DNA of 42,673 nt from Bacteroidota bacterium. Lineage in GTDB: Bacteria > Bacteroidota > Bacteroidia > AKYH767-A > 2013-40CM-41-45. The stretch is taken from NCBI GenBank assembly GCA_016720655.1, contig JADKKE010000025.1, positions 1-42,673 of the forward strand, in the 5' to 3' direction. Made by a program: the position numbers and the translations under genes. Positions 27,341-36,552 of this stretch are shown one piece after another. How positions within the stretch are numbered: position 1 is the first letter of the stretch; each line of letters begins with the position of its first letter. Under the pieces are notes generated by a model. That model searched no databases and was not told the origin of the DNA. It was given only the letters and a program-made list of their open reading frames with translations.

Positions 27341-27378
27341 AAAAAGGCGTGAAGAAAATATCTTCACGCCTTTTTTTT
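27341..27378. terminator. Bidirectional terminator between the POT gene and the choice-of-anchor L gene
   Basis: A perfect 10-bp stem, GGCGTGAAGA (27346-27355) with TCTTCACGCC (27361-27370), has a 5-nt loop AAATA and is flanked by an A run and a T run. Confidence 0.9.
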
Positions 27379-27387
27379 ATACTTTTT

Positions 27388-28887
27388 TCAATGAAGATTA
27401 CTCACAAAAATCTTTTGTGTGAACTTAAGTTCCTTTGTCAGTAAACTCACAAGGTAAATACCGCGGGAAATGTGCGCTACAGGAATTTCAGTTTGTCCTG
27501 AATCAATGCGTGAATAGACCACTGTTTTTCCACTCACGTCAGCGATAGAAAGCTCTCCGGCATATCCATTTTCAACATGAATAGTAAAAACATTGTTAGT
27601 CAAATTTCGAATCTGGAAAACTGATGATGCATTCATCGCCTGCTCAATACCAACAGACAAATCACAAATCGAATCGCTTTCTGATGTACAACCATCACTG
27701 TTTGTTATTACTAGGTGGAAACAACCAGAAAATGGAAGCAAGAGAGATGCAGAAGTCGCACCATTCAGCAATGTTGTATCGTTGTACCATTGGTATGCAT
27801 AAGGTCCTGTTGTGACCGAGGAATACGCCGTGTCGTTTGACACGCTCAACACCGCAACAGGAGGCGCTGTAACCTGTCGAACACTGACAAGATTGGATGA
27901 AGCATGACATGTTCCTACAGTTGTAGATACGCTATAGAATGCAGCAGTACATGCCTGGGTTGTTTGTGTTGTATCTCCGTTGCTCCACAAATAATTTGGG
28001 AGAGTTGGAGCAGAAAGTGTCGCACATTCACCCGGACAAATATTAATGATGGATGGCGATGAAGATCCATTGAATTGCAGGTTAAAGGCTGCTGTTGACT
28101 TGAAGCTTCCGGCCTGGATAAAAATTCCTGAATCGTAAATACCATCACCTGCATCAGCAATTGCAAGTCGAAGATGATACGTTGCACACGGCTGAACACG
28201 GGTTCCTGCTGTCAATACAGTTGTATATCCGTCATACTGTAAAATTGTACCACCACTATTTTCGATATAATACTGACAGTTTGTACACGGACCGGTAGGT
28301 AATGTCCCTACAATTGCATATCCATTGTTGATACTGTCGATAGCTACAGGAGTATTTGTTCCGGGAACCAATGCAATGTTCTGAGTGCCATTGATGCCTG
28401 GTCCGCTGATAAAGAATCCGAAAATATCGTTGTATCCGGAATTTACAAATTCATTGTATTCCTCAGAGCCAAAAACATAATTGAATGCAATCGAGTCCGA
28501 TGAGGGAACGAAATCAAATTCAAGAATCGTGGCATCCTGCGTAAAAGCTGTGGTATACAAATCCAGTAAGGAATCGCCCGGAAGAAAATTATCCACGGAT
28601 GCACTATCCATATTGTTGGGACCGGGGATACGGTTCGGGTTTCCCGAAGTAAGTACAATTCCATTTCGGATATTAAAACTGTTGCTTGGTTCGATGAAAC
28701 CTCCGGTAGCAGTGAGTGTTCCGGTAAAAGTCACATTGGTGGCAGAAACTCCTATCCCAAGCATCGTTTGAACCAATTGCTGAGGTGTTAATCCGGTATT
28801 AATCGAGACCTGAGAAGTACTATGTTTCGCCAGAAACAAGGCAACTAGAAGAATCGACAAGAATGCATTCGGGTAGTATTTTTTCAT
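27388..28887 (-). CDS. Choice-of-anchor L domain protein with T9SS type A sorting domain
   Basis: The 499-residue protein starts at ATG 28887 with a signal peptide (about 1-25). Residues about 30-265 form the choice-of-anchor L domain, seen by TPQQLVQTMLGIGVSATNVT, GIVLTSGN, and the pair FNYVFGSEEYNEFVNSGYND and GFFISGPG. A Cys-rich Ig-like segment follows (about 280-410), with WSNGDTTQTT and YQWYNDTTLLNGAT. The C-terminus is a type A sorting domain (FQIRNLTNNVFTIHV, IADVSGKTV, ISRGIYLVSL). The protein is expected to be secreted and anchored at the surface via the T9SS. Function is unknown. A TATATTCG box on the minus strand at 28907-28914 may be its promoter. Confidence 0.88.
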   Translation of the reverse strand: MKKYYPNAFLSILLVALFLAKHSTSQVSINTGLTPQQLVQTMLGIGVSATNVTFTGTLTATGGFIEPSNSFNIRNGIVLTSGNPNRIPGPNNMDSASVDNFLPGDSLLDLYTTAFTQDATILEFDFVPSSDSIAFNYVFGSEEYNEFVNSGYNDIFGFFISGPGINGTQNIALVPGTNTPVAIDSINNGYAIVGTLPTGPCTNCQYYIENSGGTILQYDGYTTVLTAGTRVQPCATYHLRLAIADAGDGIYDSGIFIQAGSFKSTAAFNLQFNGSSSPSIINICPGECATLSAPTLPNYLWSNGDTTQTTQACTAAFYSVSTTVGTCHASSNLVSVRQVTAPPVAVLSVSNDTAYSSVTTGPYAYQWYNDTTLLNGATSASLLLPFSGCFHLVITNSDGCTSESDSICDLSVGIEQAMNASSVFQIRNLTNNVFTIHVENGYAGELSIADVSGKTVVYSRIDSGQTEIPVAHISRGIYLVSLLTKELKFTQKIFVSNLH

Positions 28888-29079
28888 GGTGTTTATTTTC
28901 TGCTAACGAATATAAAAGAATTTACCCGATGAACCAAGAAATTATGTCCCCAACACCGATAGAGCTGTTTCAATCGAACCTGATTTATACTCTCATTGTG
29001 CTCAGTTTCCTTTCATTATTAACAAAAATCAAGAAGAAAAAAGCGTGCACAATCCCAATGGAATCCTTAATTTTAGAGT

Positions 29080-29565
29080 GTGAAAATGCTCATCTGCGGA
29101 TTAATTTCCCTATTGTTTCTTTCGGTCAATTCCCAAAGTGTTCGCTTGTTAAGTTCGACGGAATTGCTCTCGGAAGTGAACAAGCAGAATGACACACTTT
29201 ACGTTCTCAATTTCTGGGCAACATGGTGTAAACCGTGTATCGAAGAATTGCCCTGGTTCGAAACTGCAGGAAAGAAATACAAGGACAATACGGTGAAAAT
29301 ACTGCTCATTAACCTTGATTTCAATTCGAAAGTAAACAATCAGGTGATCCCATTTGTTAGAAAAAAAGAATTGAAATCAGAAATTCTCCATCTCACTGAT
29401 ACAGATCCGAATCAATGGATAAATAAAATAGATTCTGCATGGTCGGGTGCAATTCCCGCAACAGTGCTAATGAAAAATGGCAAAGTGACTTTTTTCAAAG
29501 AAGGACAAGTAAGCGAAAAAGAACTGCATATTGAGATTGGTAAGCAAATTCAAAAAACAGATTAA
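29080..29565 (+). CDS. TlpA-like thioredoxin-fold protein, exported
   Basis: The 161-residue protein has a signal peptide (about 1-19) and a thioredoxin fold with the active-site motif WATWCKPC (C50, C53). The start is GTG at 29080, two codons before an in-frame ATG at 29086; both give a similar leader. The cis-Pro is expected in AIPATVLM (about residue 130). WCxPC-type TlpA proteins reduce or isomerise disulfides in the periplasm, for example during cytochrome maturation. The second thioredoxin-fold gene starts 43 bp after its stop codon, so the two probably form an operon. The 190-bp region upstream carries no other convincing gene. Confidence 0.85.
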   Translation: MKMLICGLISLLFLSVNSQSVRLLSSTELLSEVNKQNDTLYVLNFWATWCKPCIEELPWFETAGKKYKDNTVKILLINLDFNSKVNNQVIPFVRKKELKSEILHLTDTDPNQWINKIDSAWSGAIPATVLMKNGKVTFFKEGQVSEKELHIEIGKQIQKTD

Positions 29566-29608
29566 AGGCACCACTAAGAATATTCCAAACCAAAACAAAG
29601 ATAATTTT

Positions 29609-30211
29609 ATGAAAACAAAACTCATTCTTCTCTCCCTGATTTTGTCAGTCCTAACAAGTGTTGCCGGCGGTTATAAGGTTGGTGATACTGCCAAAGATTT
29701 CTCTCTGAAAAATATTGACGGGAAAAATGTTTCCATGGCTGATTTCACGAATTCCAAAGGCTTTATTGTAGTTTTTACCTGCAACACTTGCCCATTTGCT
29801 AAAGCCTATGAAAGCAGAATTATAAACCTGGATAAGAAGTACGCAGCTCTGGGCTATCCCGTGATTGCCATCAATCCAAATGATGTGAAAATTGTACCTG
29901 AAGATTCTTATGCGAATATGGTGGAACTCGCAAAAGAAAAAAAATATCCTTTTCCCTACCTTTTGGATGAAAGTCAGGAAATAGCAAGCACCTACGGTGC
30001 ATCCCGCACTCCTCATGTTTTTGTCATTGAGAAGATCAAAGGAGCAAACATTATCAAATACATTGGTGCTATCGACAACAATGTTGATGATGCAAATAAG
30101 GTCACTGCTAAATTTGTAGAAAATGCAGTCGACGCATTACTTGCAGGAAAAGAAGTTCAGCTTGCCGAGACAAAGGCGATTGGATGTACAATTAAGTGGA
30201 AAGCGAATTGA
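29609..30211 (+). CDS. Exported thioredoxin-fold/peroxiredoxin-like protein (CNTC motif)
   Basis: I start at ATG 29609 (200 residues), which places a signal peptide (KTKLILLSLILSVLTSVAGG) first; longer in-frame forms would bury it. The fold begins DTAKDFSLKNIDGKNVSM, and the redox motif is VVFTCNTCPFAKAYE (C58, C61). A cis-Pro candidate is in SRTPHVFVIEK. The CNTCPFA motif with the AINPND segment is the hallmark of a Bacteroidota AhpC/TSA-like family of periplasmic thioredoxin-like proteins, probably reductive or peroxide-related; the activity is not established. Its TGA stop (30209-30211) lies inside the first unit of a 7-bp tandem array. Confidence 0.83.
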   Translation: MKTKLILLSLILSVLTSVAGGYKVGDTAKDFSLKNIDGKNVSMADFTNSKGFIVVFTCNTCPFAKAYESRIINLDKKYAALGYPVIAINPNDVKIVPEDSYANMVELAKEKKYPFPYLLDESQEIASTYGASRTPHVFVIEKIKGANIIKYIGAIDNNVDDANKVTAKFVENAVDALLAGKEVQLAETKAIGCTIKWKAN

Positions 30212-30249
30212 TTGAGGATTTTTGATTGATGATTGCTGATTGTAGATTG
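30208..30249 (+). repeat. 7-bp tandem array, unit NNGATTG
   Basis: Six units: TTGATTG, AGGATTT, TTGATTG, ATGATTG, CTGATTG, TAGATTG. The stop codon of the thioredoxin-like gene is in the first unit. More GATTG-like sequence continues to about 30270, before ATACGGGGCTT. Confidence 0.75.
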
Positions 30250-30387
30250 CTTCTCTACATTGATTGAGGGTTGGATACGGGGCTTGGGTTTAAAATAAGT
30301 GGATCAGTTATTCAAATACTTGAATCTAACTGATTGATTTTAAATCTTGAAGCAAGATTTTCGCTTGCAGAATAATGATTAATTCTA

Positions 30388-30418
30388 TTTGCAACTTTGG
30401 CAATACCTTGTATTTTTG
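30388..30418 (+). promoter_or_regulatory. Putative Bacteroidota promoter of the type B T9SS cargo gene
   Basis: TTTG at 30388-30391 and TATTTTTG at 30411-30418 match the -33 and -7 elements with a 19-bp spacer. This is the best-spaced pair in the window. The ATG at 30425 follows by only 6 bp, so the leader would be nearly absent. Confidence 0.5.
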
Positions 30419-30424
30419 CCAAAC

Positions 30425-31888
30425 ATGAAAACTGCGAAAATTCACCATCAGCTCTTCCCCCTCATTCTTGCGATTTTTATTCCTTGTTTTTCTTCTGCTC
30501 AATGTACTTCACCGATATCAACATTTCCTTACCAGGAAGATTTTGAAACCGGTGCTGGAGGCTGGACTTCCGGAGGAACATCCGATGACTGGACACTGGG
30601 CACTCCCGCCAAATCAATAATTGCTCAGGCCGGCAGTGGCACACAATGCTGGATCACCGGTGGACTTACTACTGCATTCTACAATTTCGGCGAGCGCTCG
30701 TTTGTTCAAAGTCCGTGTTTCGATTTCAGTGCTCTCGATCGACCTTTAATTCGCTTCAAACTCTATTACGAAACGGAATATAAATTTGACGGTGGAAATC
30801 TTCAATATTCTCTCGATGGAGGAAATACCTGGACGAACCTGGGCACGGATGCTGAACCAAATGATTGCCACACTAAAAACTGGTATAACTATGCTACCAT
30901 AAGCAATATGTCCGGACTTGCTACACCTGCTCATGGTTGGTGCGGCAATTCACTGGCAACATCCGGATCCTGTCAGGGTGGCAATGGAAGTCTGGGATGG
31001 GTCGATGCGGAGCATTGCATGGCGCTGCTTGCTAATCAGCCGCAGGTTATTTTTCGCTTTACTTTCGGTGCAGGAACTACCTGCAATGCATATGATGGTT
31101 TTGCATTCGACAATATTATCATTGAAAATACACCCAAACCCATTTCTGATTTCACTATCGCATGTGTAGGTGCTAACCAAATTGGATTTACTGACAATAC
31201 GGATTGTGCAAATACATGGACATGGGACTTTGGTGATCCTTCATCGGGATCGAATTCAAGTGCAAGCCAGAATCCAAATCATACATTCAGCACCAGTGGA
31301 TCTTTTCAGGTCAACCTGATTGCATCCAATTCCTGCAGCGATACCGCTTCGATCACCAAAACAGTTACGATTCTGACTGCATCAGATACAATCACTGACG
31401 AATCCTGTGAAGGTAAAAAAGATGGAGCCTTTGCAGTTTATGTGAATCCGGTTTCAACATATCAGTATGCATGGAATACAAATCCTGTACAAACTTCCTC
31501 AACAGCAACAGGACTTACATCCGGAGTTTACACTGTGACAATTACCGGTACACCTGAAACATGTCCGCTGAGTTTGACTGATTCTGTACATACAGGCCCG
31601 CCTTGTGAAGTACTTACACTCACGAATGTTTTAACACCCAATACAGACGGAAAGAATGATGGTTATTTTATTATCGGTCTTGACAAATATCCCTCCAATC
31701 ACCTGAGTGTATTCAACCGTTGGGGCAAGCTGGTTTTCGAACAGAGCAATTATGTGAATGGAACATGGAAAGGTGTTAACGATTCCGGCAACCAACTTTC
31801 AGAAGGTACATATTATGTAATTTTTGAAGTGAAGACTGAAGGCATCAGTAAAAAAAGTTGGGTGAATATTATCAGCAACGAAAATTGA
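30425..31888 (+). CDS. PKD-domain protein with T9SS type B (gliding motility-associated) C-terminal domain
   Basis: I choose ATG 30425 (487 residues), the start of a signal peptide ending CFSSAQ; a longer form from 30389 is less plausible. An immune-associated or MAM-like beta-rich region follows (about 25-235, with CWITGG, FDNIIIENT). A PKD domain lies at about 240-315 (WTWDFGDPSSGSN, NPNHTFSTSGSF, VNLIASNSCSDTA). The C-terminus is the type B sorting domain: LTNVLTPNTDGKNDGYFIIG, SVFNRWGKLVFE, WKGVNDSGNQLSEGTYYVIF. Type B cargos are exported by the T9SS and often relate to gliding or adhesion. The exact ligand is unknown. Confidence 0.88.
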   Translation: MKTAKIHHQLFPLILAIFIPCFSSAQCTSPISTFPYQEDFETGAGGWTSGGTSDDWTLGTPAKSIIAQAGSGTQCWITGGLTTAFYNFGERSFVQSPCFDFSALDRPLIRFKLYYETEYKFDGGNLQYSLDGGNTWTNLGTDAEPNDCHTKNWYNYATISNMSGLATPAHGWCGNSLATSGSCQGGNGSLGWVDAEHCMALLANQPQVIFRFTFGAGTTCNAYDGFAFDNIIIENTPKPISDFTIACVGANQIGFTDNTDCANTWTWDFGDPSSGSNSSASQNPNHTFSTSGSFQVNLIASNSCSDTASITKTVTILTASDTITDESCEGKKDGAFAVYVNPVSTYQYAWNTNPVQTSSTATGLTSGVYTVTITGTPETCPLSLTDSVHTGPPCEVLTLTNVLTPNTDGKNDGYFIIGLDKYPSNHLSVFNRWGKLVFEQSNYVNGTWKGVNDSGNQLSEGTYYVIFEVKTEGISKKSWVNIISNEN

Positions 31889-31947
31889 TACTCTGCTTTG
31901 GTCTTTTCGTGTCAAATACCATGAGAAGTATTGCAATCTATCACTAT

Positions 31948-31955
31948 TATTTTTG
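31948..31955 (+). promoter_or_regulatory. Putative -7 promoter box of the TPR histidine kinase gene
   Basis: TATTTTTG matches TAnnTTTG, 22 bp before the ATG. Confidence 0.4.
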
Positions 31956-31977
31956 TTTACTTTTTACAAAATGAAAT

Positions 31978-34128
31978 ATGTTTAAGCATTTTTATTTGTT
32001 TTTCCTTCTGAATATTTTTTCACTTTCTCTGATTGCACAGGATCAGGTATACATTGATAGTCTGGAAAATGAACTGAAGCATTGCGAAGCCTTTCGGCTT
32101 GAAATGGGAGAAGAAGCCGGGAAAGTAAAGGATACACTGGAAGCAGATATTCTGCGAAACATTGGAGCAGAATATGTCTATGTCGATCCGGAAAAAGCCA
32201 TCGGGTATTTTACCAAATCACTAGCACTATCCACCAAGGCGAATTATAAGAAAGGCATCGCGTCTGCACACAAAAATCTCGGTGTGTGTTACACAAATAT
32301 TGGTGACTATCCGAGTGGACTCACGCATCATTTTTCTGCTCTCGAAATAAACAAACAGCTTAAAGACTCTAAAGGAATTGCTTCAGCTTACAATAATCTA
32401 GGAAATATTTATAGTTACCAGGGTGATTTCCCCACTGCATTGAATTATTTTTTGCAAGCACTAAAAATTCGCCAGGAAATCGGTGACAAGAAGGGAATCG
32501 CAGCTTCGTATAACAACATTGGAAGCATTTATGGATTTCAGGGAAATTTTCAGGAAGCATTGCGGTATCAGCAGGAATCAATAAAAATAAAAGCTGAGAT
32601 CGGCGATAGAGCCGGACTGGCATCATCCTACATTAATATAGGCAAATTATATTTCGATCAGAACAAGCATCGGGAAGCATTGAGGTATTTCACAAACAGC
32701 ATGGAAATAGCTGTGGAATTAAATGATCGGCCTGCAAAGGCGATAGCCTATAACAATCTTGGCAGCGTGTATGGCGCAATGGGTGAATATGACGAAGCTT
32801 TGAAAAACTTTATCGAATCGGTTCGCCTGAAAGAAGAAACGGGAAATGCAAAAGATGTAGCAGCGACATACATTAACATTGGCAGCGTCTATCTCAAGAA
32901 AGGAAATCTGAAAGAAGCATTAATCTACGAACAGAACGGACTGGAATTGGCAACGCAGATTGGTTCTCTTCCGGACATGACCGATGCAACTGAGAAAATT
33001 TCTCAGATTTATGCAGCGATGAATAATTTTAAAACCGCCTATGAATATTCGACATTATTTAAACGCTTCAATGATTCACTCTTTAATTCTGAAGAAAACC
33101 GAAAGATAACGGAACTTCAGATGCAGCACGAATTTAGTCTGAAGCAGTCCGAAGAAAAAGCAAACCAGGATAAAAAAGATTTGTTGCAACAGGAAGAATT
33201 AAAAAAACAGAGAATTATTCGCAATGCTTCAATCAGTGGTGTTCTGGCGCTGGCTGTATTTATTATCATTTTATTCCGACGCATTACAGAAAAAAAGAAA
33301 AACAACCTCGCGCTTTCAGAAGCAAACGAAACTCTGCAGGCGGCTATGGAGAACCTGAAAACTACTCGCTCCCAACTTGAACAAAGCGAGAAAATGGCTC
33401 TTCTGGGTCAGCTGACATCAGGGATAGCGCATGAAATCCGTAACCCATTAAATTTTGTAAACAACTTTTCCGAAGTGAGCCAGGAATTGCTTGATGATTT
33501 TGATACTGCTCAAACTGAAGAAGAACGAAAAAATATTGCCGATATCCTGAAGAAAAATCTGAGCAAAATTCTGGAACACGGAAAAAGAGCAGATCACATC
33601 GTTGAAACAATGCTCGAGCATAACAACAGTGGCAGCGGTGAGAAAGTGCTCACGGATATCAATAGTTTGTGCGAAGAAGATATTGCACTTGCGTATTACA
33701 GTCTGCGGGCCAACAAAAATAATTTTAATTGCACCATCAGAAAAGACCTCGTTCAGGATTTACCCAAATTAAAAATCATTCCCCAGGATATTCATCGGGT
33801 TTTGGTAAATGTCTTTAACAACGCTTTTGATTCACTGATTGATAAACAAAAAAAGGATCCCACTTTCCTGCCGGAACTAACTATTTCAACCCAACACTCC
33901 GGCAATTCAGTAGAGATTCTCGTTCGGGATAATGGAGAAGGAATTCCCGCGGGAATTATGGACAAAATATTTCAGCCATTTTTTACAACAAAGCCTGCCG
34001 GACAAGGAACCGGACTGGGACTTTCCTTGTGTTACGATCTTATTCGGGCGCACAATGGAACAATTGAAATTACAAGTGAACAAGGCAAAGGCACAGAAGT
34101 TCAGATTTCGCTGCCCATAGGCAATTAA
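31978..34128 (+). CDS. Tetratricopeptide-repeat sensor histidine kinase
   Basis: The 716-residue protein has a signal peptide (about 1-21), then about seven TPR units (about 45-345) with the recurring string YNNLG/YNNIG/YINIG plus GDY/GNF and ALxY, so the sensor is periplasmic and protein- or peptide-binding. A coiled coil leads to one membrane helix (about 417-433) and a cytoplasmic kinase. The phosphoacceptor His is in LTSGIAHEIRNPLNFVNNFS (about 478-497). The ATPase domain has an N-box (VLVNVFNNAFDSL), G1 DNGEGIP (about 650), the F-box FQPFFTTK, and G2 GTGLGLSLCYDLI. All catalytic motifs are intact. No response regulator is encoded nearby, so the partner is elsewhere. The small gene at 34132 converges with it, 3 bp away. 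Confidence 0.92.
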   Translation: MFKHFYLFFLLNIFSLSLIAQDQVYIDSLENELKHCEAFRLEMGEEAGKVKDTLEADILRNIGAEYVYVDPEKAIGYFTKSLALSTKANYKKGIASAHKNLGVCYTNIGDYPSGLTHHFSALEINKQLKDSKGIASAYNNLGNIYSYQGDFPTALNYFLQALKIRQEIGDKKGIAASYNNIGSIYGFQGNFQEALRYQQESIKIKAEIGDRAGLASSYINIGKLYFDQNKHREALRYFTNSMEIAVELNDRPAKAIAYNNLGSVYGAMGEYDEALKNFIESVRLKEETGNAKDVAATYINIGSVYLKKGNLKEALIYEQNGLELATQIGSLPDMTDATEKISQIYAAMNNFKTAYEYSTLFKRFNDSLFNSEENRKITELQMQHEFSLKQSEEKANQDKKDLLQQEELKKQRIIRNASISGVLALAVFIIILFRRITEKKKNNLALSEANETLQAAMENLKTTRSQLEQSEKMALLGQLTSGIAHEIRNPLNFVNNFSEVSQELLDDFDTAQTEEERKNIADILKKNLSKILEHGKRADHIVETMLEHNNSGSGEKVLTDINSLCEEDIALAYYSLRANKNNFNCTIRKDLVQDLPKLKIIPQDIHRVLVNVFNNAFDSLIDKQKKDPTFLPELTISTQHSGNSVEILVRDNGEGIPAGIMDKIFQPFFTTKPAGQGTGLGLSLCYDLIRAHNGTIEITSEQGKGTEVQISLPIGN

Positions 34129-34131
34129 TGT

Positions 34132-34482
34132 TTAATACATTTTCCAGAATACCGGTTTACACAGCTTAATTTTGGCTTGCAATCTTTTTTCCTGAACGTC
34201 CGGATGATTCCTGATGAACTTATTGATTTCATAATCTGTGTCTGCTTCCATCAAGGTAATAAAACCTCCTCCATTTTCAAACAATGCAGCAGCCAATACC
34301 TTTCCTTCATAAAAGGCCTGCCGGATATAATTCTCGTGCTTCTCCAATTCAAAAGTGACAAAACTTTTGTGAGCCGGAAATTTTTCACCAAGTGTAAACA
34401 GGATGAAATACAATTGTCTGAGGCTTTTCTTTGCCTCCATTTCCACTACTCCTGAAGGTTCTTTAGCAAGCATTGTTTCCAT
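34132..34482 (-). CDS. Small uncharacterised protein, possible YciI-like fold
   Basis: The 116-residue soluble protein contains KSFVTFELEKHENYIRQAFY and EGKVLAAALFENGGGFITLM, followed by EADTDYEINKFIRNHPDVQE. This spacing of a beta strand, helix and glycine turn recalls YciI-like/dimeric alpha-beta-barrel proteins, but the match is by general pattern only. It begins at ATG 34482 (another ATG three codons later). No signal peptide or membrane helix is seen. It converges with the histidine kinase gene. The function is unknown. Confidence 0.5.
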   Translation of the reverse strand: METMLAKEPSGVVEMEAKKSLRQLYFILFTLGEKFPAHKSFVTFELEKHENYIRQAFYEGKVLAAALFENGGGFITLMEADTDYEINKFIRNHPDVQEKRLQAKIKLCKPVFWKMY

Positions 34483-34571
34483 GTTTTATCTTTTTCTAAT
34501 GATGATGAATTATTCAAATTTATTTGACAATAGTTTTTCAATTCAGATTGAAATTTTCTTATAGAAATTTA

Positions 34572-36290
34572 TTATTCCTTGACAAATTTCCTGACTCCCA
34601 TCAAATTCCCGGATCTCAACCTGAGAAAATACACTCCGTGTTGCAAACCACTTAGCGCTATTTCGTCTTTAACATTGCCCGATTTCAAAATTCTTCCATT
34701 GGTATCGATGACCTCATACACAGACTCCAAACCTTGAGGAAACTTTTTATAAGATATTGTCAAATGATCTTTTGCCGGACTGGGGAATATTAAAAACTCA
34801 AGCGGACGTGCTATTTCATTGAGTCCACTTAACACAGCACCTTCTACCAGTGTCATGAACTGATCGACATTTACTCCGCTGAATTGCTGAACCAGGCCGG
34901 AAGGCCATTCTACACTGATGGAATCAATGCTGCTGGCATTGCCCAAACCAAAATGTGCACGGGGATCATTCTGACTGCAATAAGAGCTCTGCGCACTGAT
35001 CTCTCGCATCTGCCAAACAGGATTTCCATTTATCATGGCCTTAACTCTCACTTTTGTTCCAATGGCTGAACGATTACTGATTGTTCCGATGAGATTCAAA
35101 GTAAACCAATGATTGGAATTGCCATTGTTGTGATACAGCAAATCAGCAGGATCAATACCTGCAAAACGAACTGTTGCAACGGCCAAATCTTCGAAGCCAT
35201 CATTATCATAGTCGGCAAATGAGCAACCGTAAGCCCAACAGGAATCATTCGTAGGAGCATCCGACACACGGCTGAAGGAACCCGAACCATCATTCAGATA
35301 TAAATTGTTTACTCTTTTCACTGTTCCTGTAAAAGCATTTGTTACAAAAAGATCCAGGTCACCATCATTGTCAATATCCGACCAGGCAGAACTGAAAGAA
35401 TGTGCGGAACCTTTGACAACAGTATCTCCTGTGATTTTAGTAAATGAAAAATTCCCATCGTTGAGAAACAAGGCATTTGGTGATTGGTCGTTGGCAAGAA
35501 ATACATCCAGATCGCCATCGTTGTCGATATCGGCCCAACTTCCGCTCATCGTCATGCCTGCATTGTTTAGCAGTGGTCCGGAAGTAAGTAGTGTAAAACT
35601 TCCGTTGCCATCATTCCTGTAAATATCTTCGTTTTCATTGGCTTCATTCGTTACAAACAAATCAAGATCGTCATCATTATCAATATCCGTCCAGTTGACA
35701 GATCGTGATGAATGTGTATTTGTTACCGATGCACCAACATTTATTTTAGTAAATGAATTTGATCCATCATTGTGATATAGAAAATTCCTCAGATTCCCGG
35801 AGCTGTTTGCGACATACAAATCAAGCAGTCCATCCTTATCATAATCGCCCCAGGACGCGGTTTCAGAATACCCACCGTCATTCACCAATGACCCGACACC
35901 GATTTTCGTGAATGTACCATCGCCATTGTTCGTGTAATACAAATTATTGAAGTCATAATAATTCACAACAAAACAATCCACATCACCATCATTATCAGTA
36001 TCGGCCCAGGTAGCACCATCAGAAGGATTACCATCCTTTACAATGGTATCATTCAGCACAGCTGAAAAATTCCCGTTACCATCATTGATATACAAAGCAT
36101 TGTTTTGTCCGGCATGCGGACCATTCGTAATCATGCAATCCAGAAAACCATCATTATTGACATCGATCCAGTTCACACTCCGCGAATCGCCGGGAGTATT
36201 GACCAATGGACCGGAAGTAATTTTTGTAAATTGTTGAGAAAACACCGCAGAACCAGCGCCTGTTAAAAGCAACAGCAATAAACATTTCAT
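34572..36290 (-). CDS. FG-GAP/VCBS repeat protein with ASPIC/UnbV domain and T9SS sorting domain
   Basis: I choose ATG 36290, preceded by an AAAGGA sequence 11 bp upstream, over the in-frame GTG at 36308. The 572-residue protein has a signal peptide (KCLLLLLLTGAGSAVFSQ). About seven VCBS/FG-GAP blades follow (about 30-390), with repeated Ca-binding strings such as DVNNDGFLD, DTDNDGDVD, DIDNDGDLDLFVTN and DYDNDGFEDL, a propeller of integrin type. The ASPIC/UnbV domain follows (about 405-475; GTKVRVKAMI, SQNDPRAHFGLG, VEWPSGLVQQ). The C-terminus is a type A sorting domain (LIFPSPAKDHLTISY, GVYFLRLRSGNL). The group is sometimes called CRTAC1-like. It is expected to be extracellular and calcium-dependent. 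Confidence 0.88.
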   Translation of the reverse strand: MKCLLLLLLTGAGSAVFSQQFTKITSGPLVNTPGDSRSVNWIDVNNDGFLDCMITNGPHAGQNNALYINDGNGNFSAVLNDTIVKDGNPSDGATWADTDNDGDVDCFVVNYYDFNNLYYTNNGDGTFTKIGVGSLVNDGGYSETASWGDYDKDGLLDLYVANSSGNLRNFLYHNDGSNSFTKINVGASVTNTHSSRSVNWTDIDNDDDLDLFVTNEANENEDIYRNDGNGSFTLLTSGPLLNNAGMTMSGSWADIDNDGDLDVFLANDQSPNALFLNDGNFSFTKITGDTVVKGSAHSFSSAWSDIDNDGDLDLFVTNAFTGTVKRVNNLYLNDGSGSFSRVSDAPTNDSCWAYGCSFADYDNDGFEDLAVATVRFAGIDPADLLYHNNGNSNHWFTLNLIGTISNRSAIGTKVRVKAMINGNPVWQMREISAQSSYCSQNDPRAHFGLGNASSIDSISVEWPSGLVQQFSGVNVDQFMTLVEGAVLSGLNEIARPLEFLIFPSPAKDHLTISYKKFPQGLESVYEVIDTNGRILKSGNVKDEIALSGLQHGVYFLRLRSGNLMGVRKFVKE

Positions 36291-36363
36291 AAAAACATTT
36301 CCTTTCACGTCCCGAACATAGGGAAAGAATGAATGTCAGAAGCTTAACAATGCTTAAAAGCGG

Positions 36364-36420
36364 TTGTTAGTGGTTAGTGGTTAGTTGTTAGTGATTAGTG
36401 ATTAGTGGTTAGTGGTTAGT
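36364..36420 (+). repeat. 7-bp tandem array, unit TGGTTAG
   Basis: Eight units in register: TTGTTAG, TGGTTAG, TGGTTAG, TTGTTAG, TGATTAG, TGATTAG, TGGTTAG, TGGTTAG. It lies in the 369-bp region upstream of the FG-GAP gene that otherwise holds no gene. It is followed by ACGGGGTCTTTATAG. Confidence 0.9.
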
Positions 36421-36460
36421 ACGGGGTCTTTATAGCTGAATCGGGTTCAATGCTCTGAAT

Positions 36461-36516
36461 GAGTTATGAATTATGAGTTATGAGCTATGAATTATGAGTT
36501 ATGAATTATGAATTAT
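36461..36516 (+). repeat. 7-bp tandem array, unit GAATTAT
   Basis: Eight units: GAGTTAT, GAATTAT, GAGTTAT, GAGCTAT, GAATTAT, GAGTTAT, GAATTAT, GAATTAT. It is followed by GAGTTGGCGTAGACTT. Confidence 0.9.
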
Positions 36517-36552
36517 GAGTTGGCGTAGACTTAAATAATACTTCAGCTACTT

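Noticed and set aside
28863..29192. Separate small membrane protein upstream of the TlpA-like gene
   Set aside because: The frame overlaps the start of the TlpA-like gene and the 5' end of the divergent anchor-L gene, and has no family resemblance or signal organisation.
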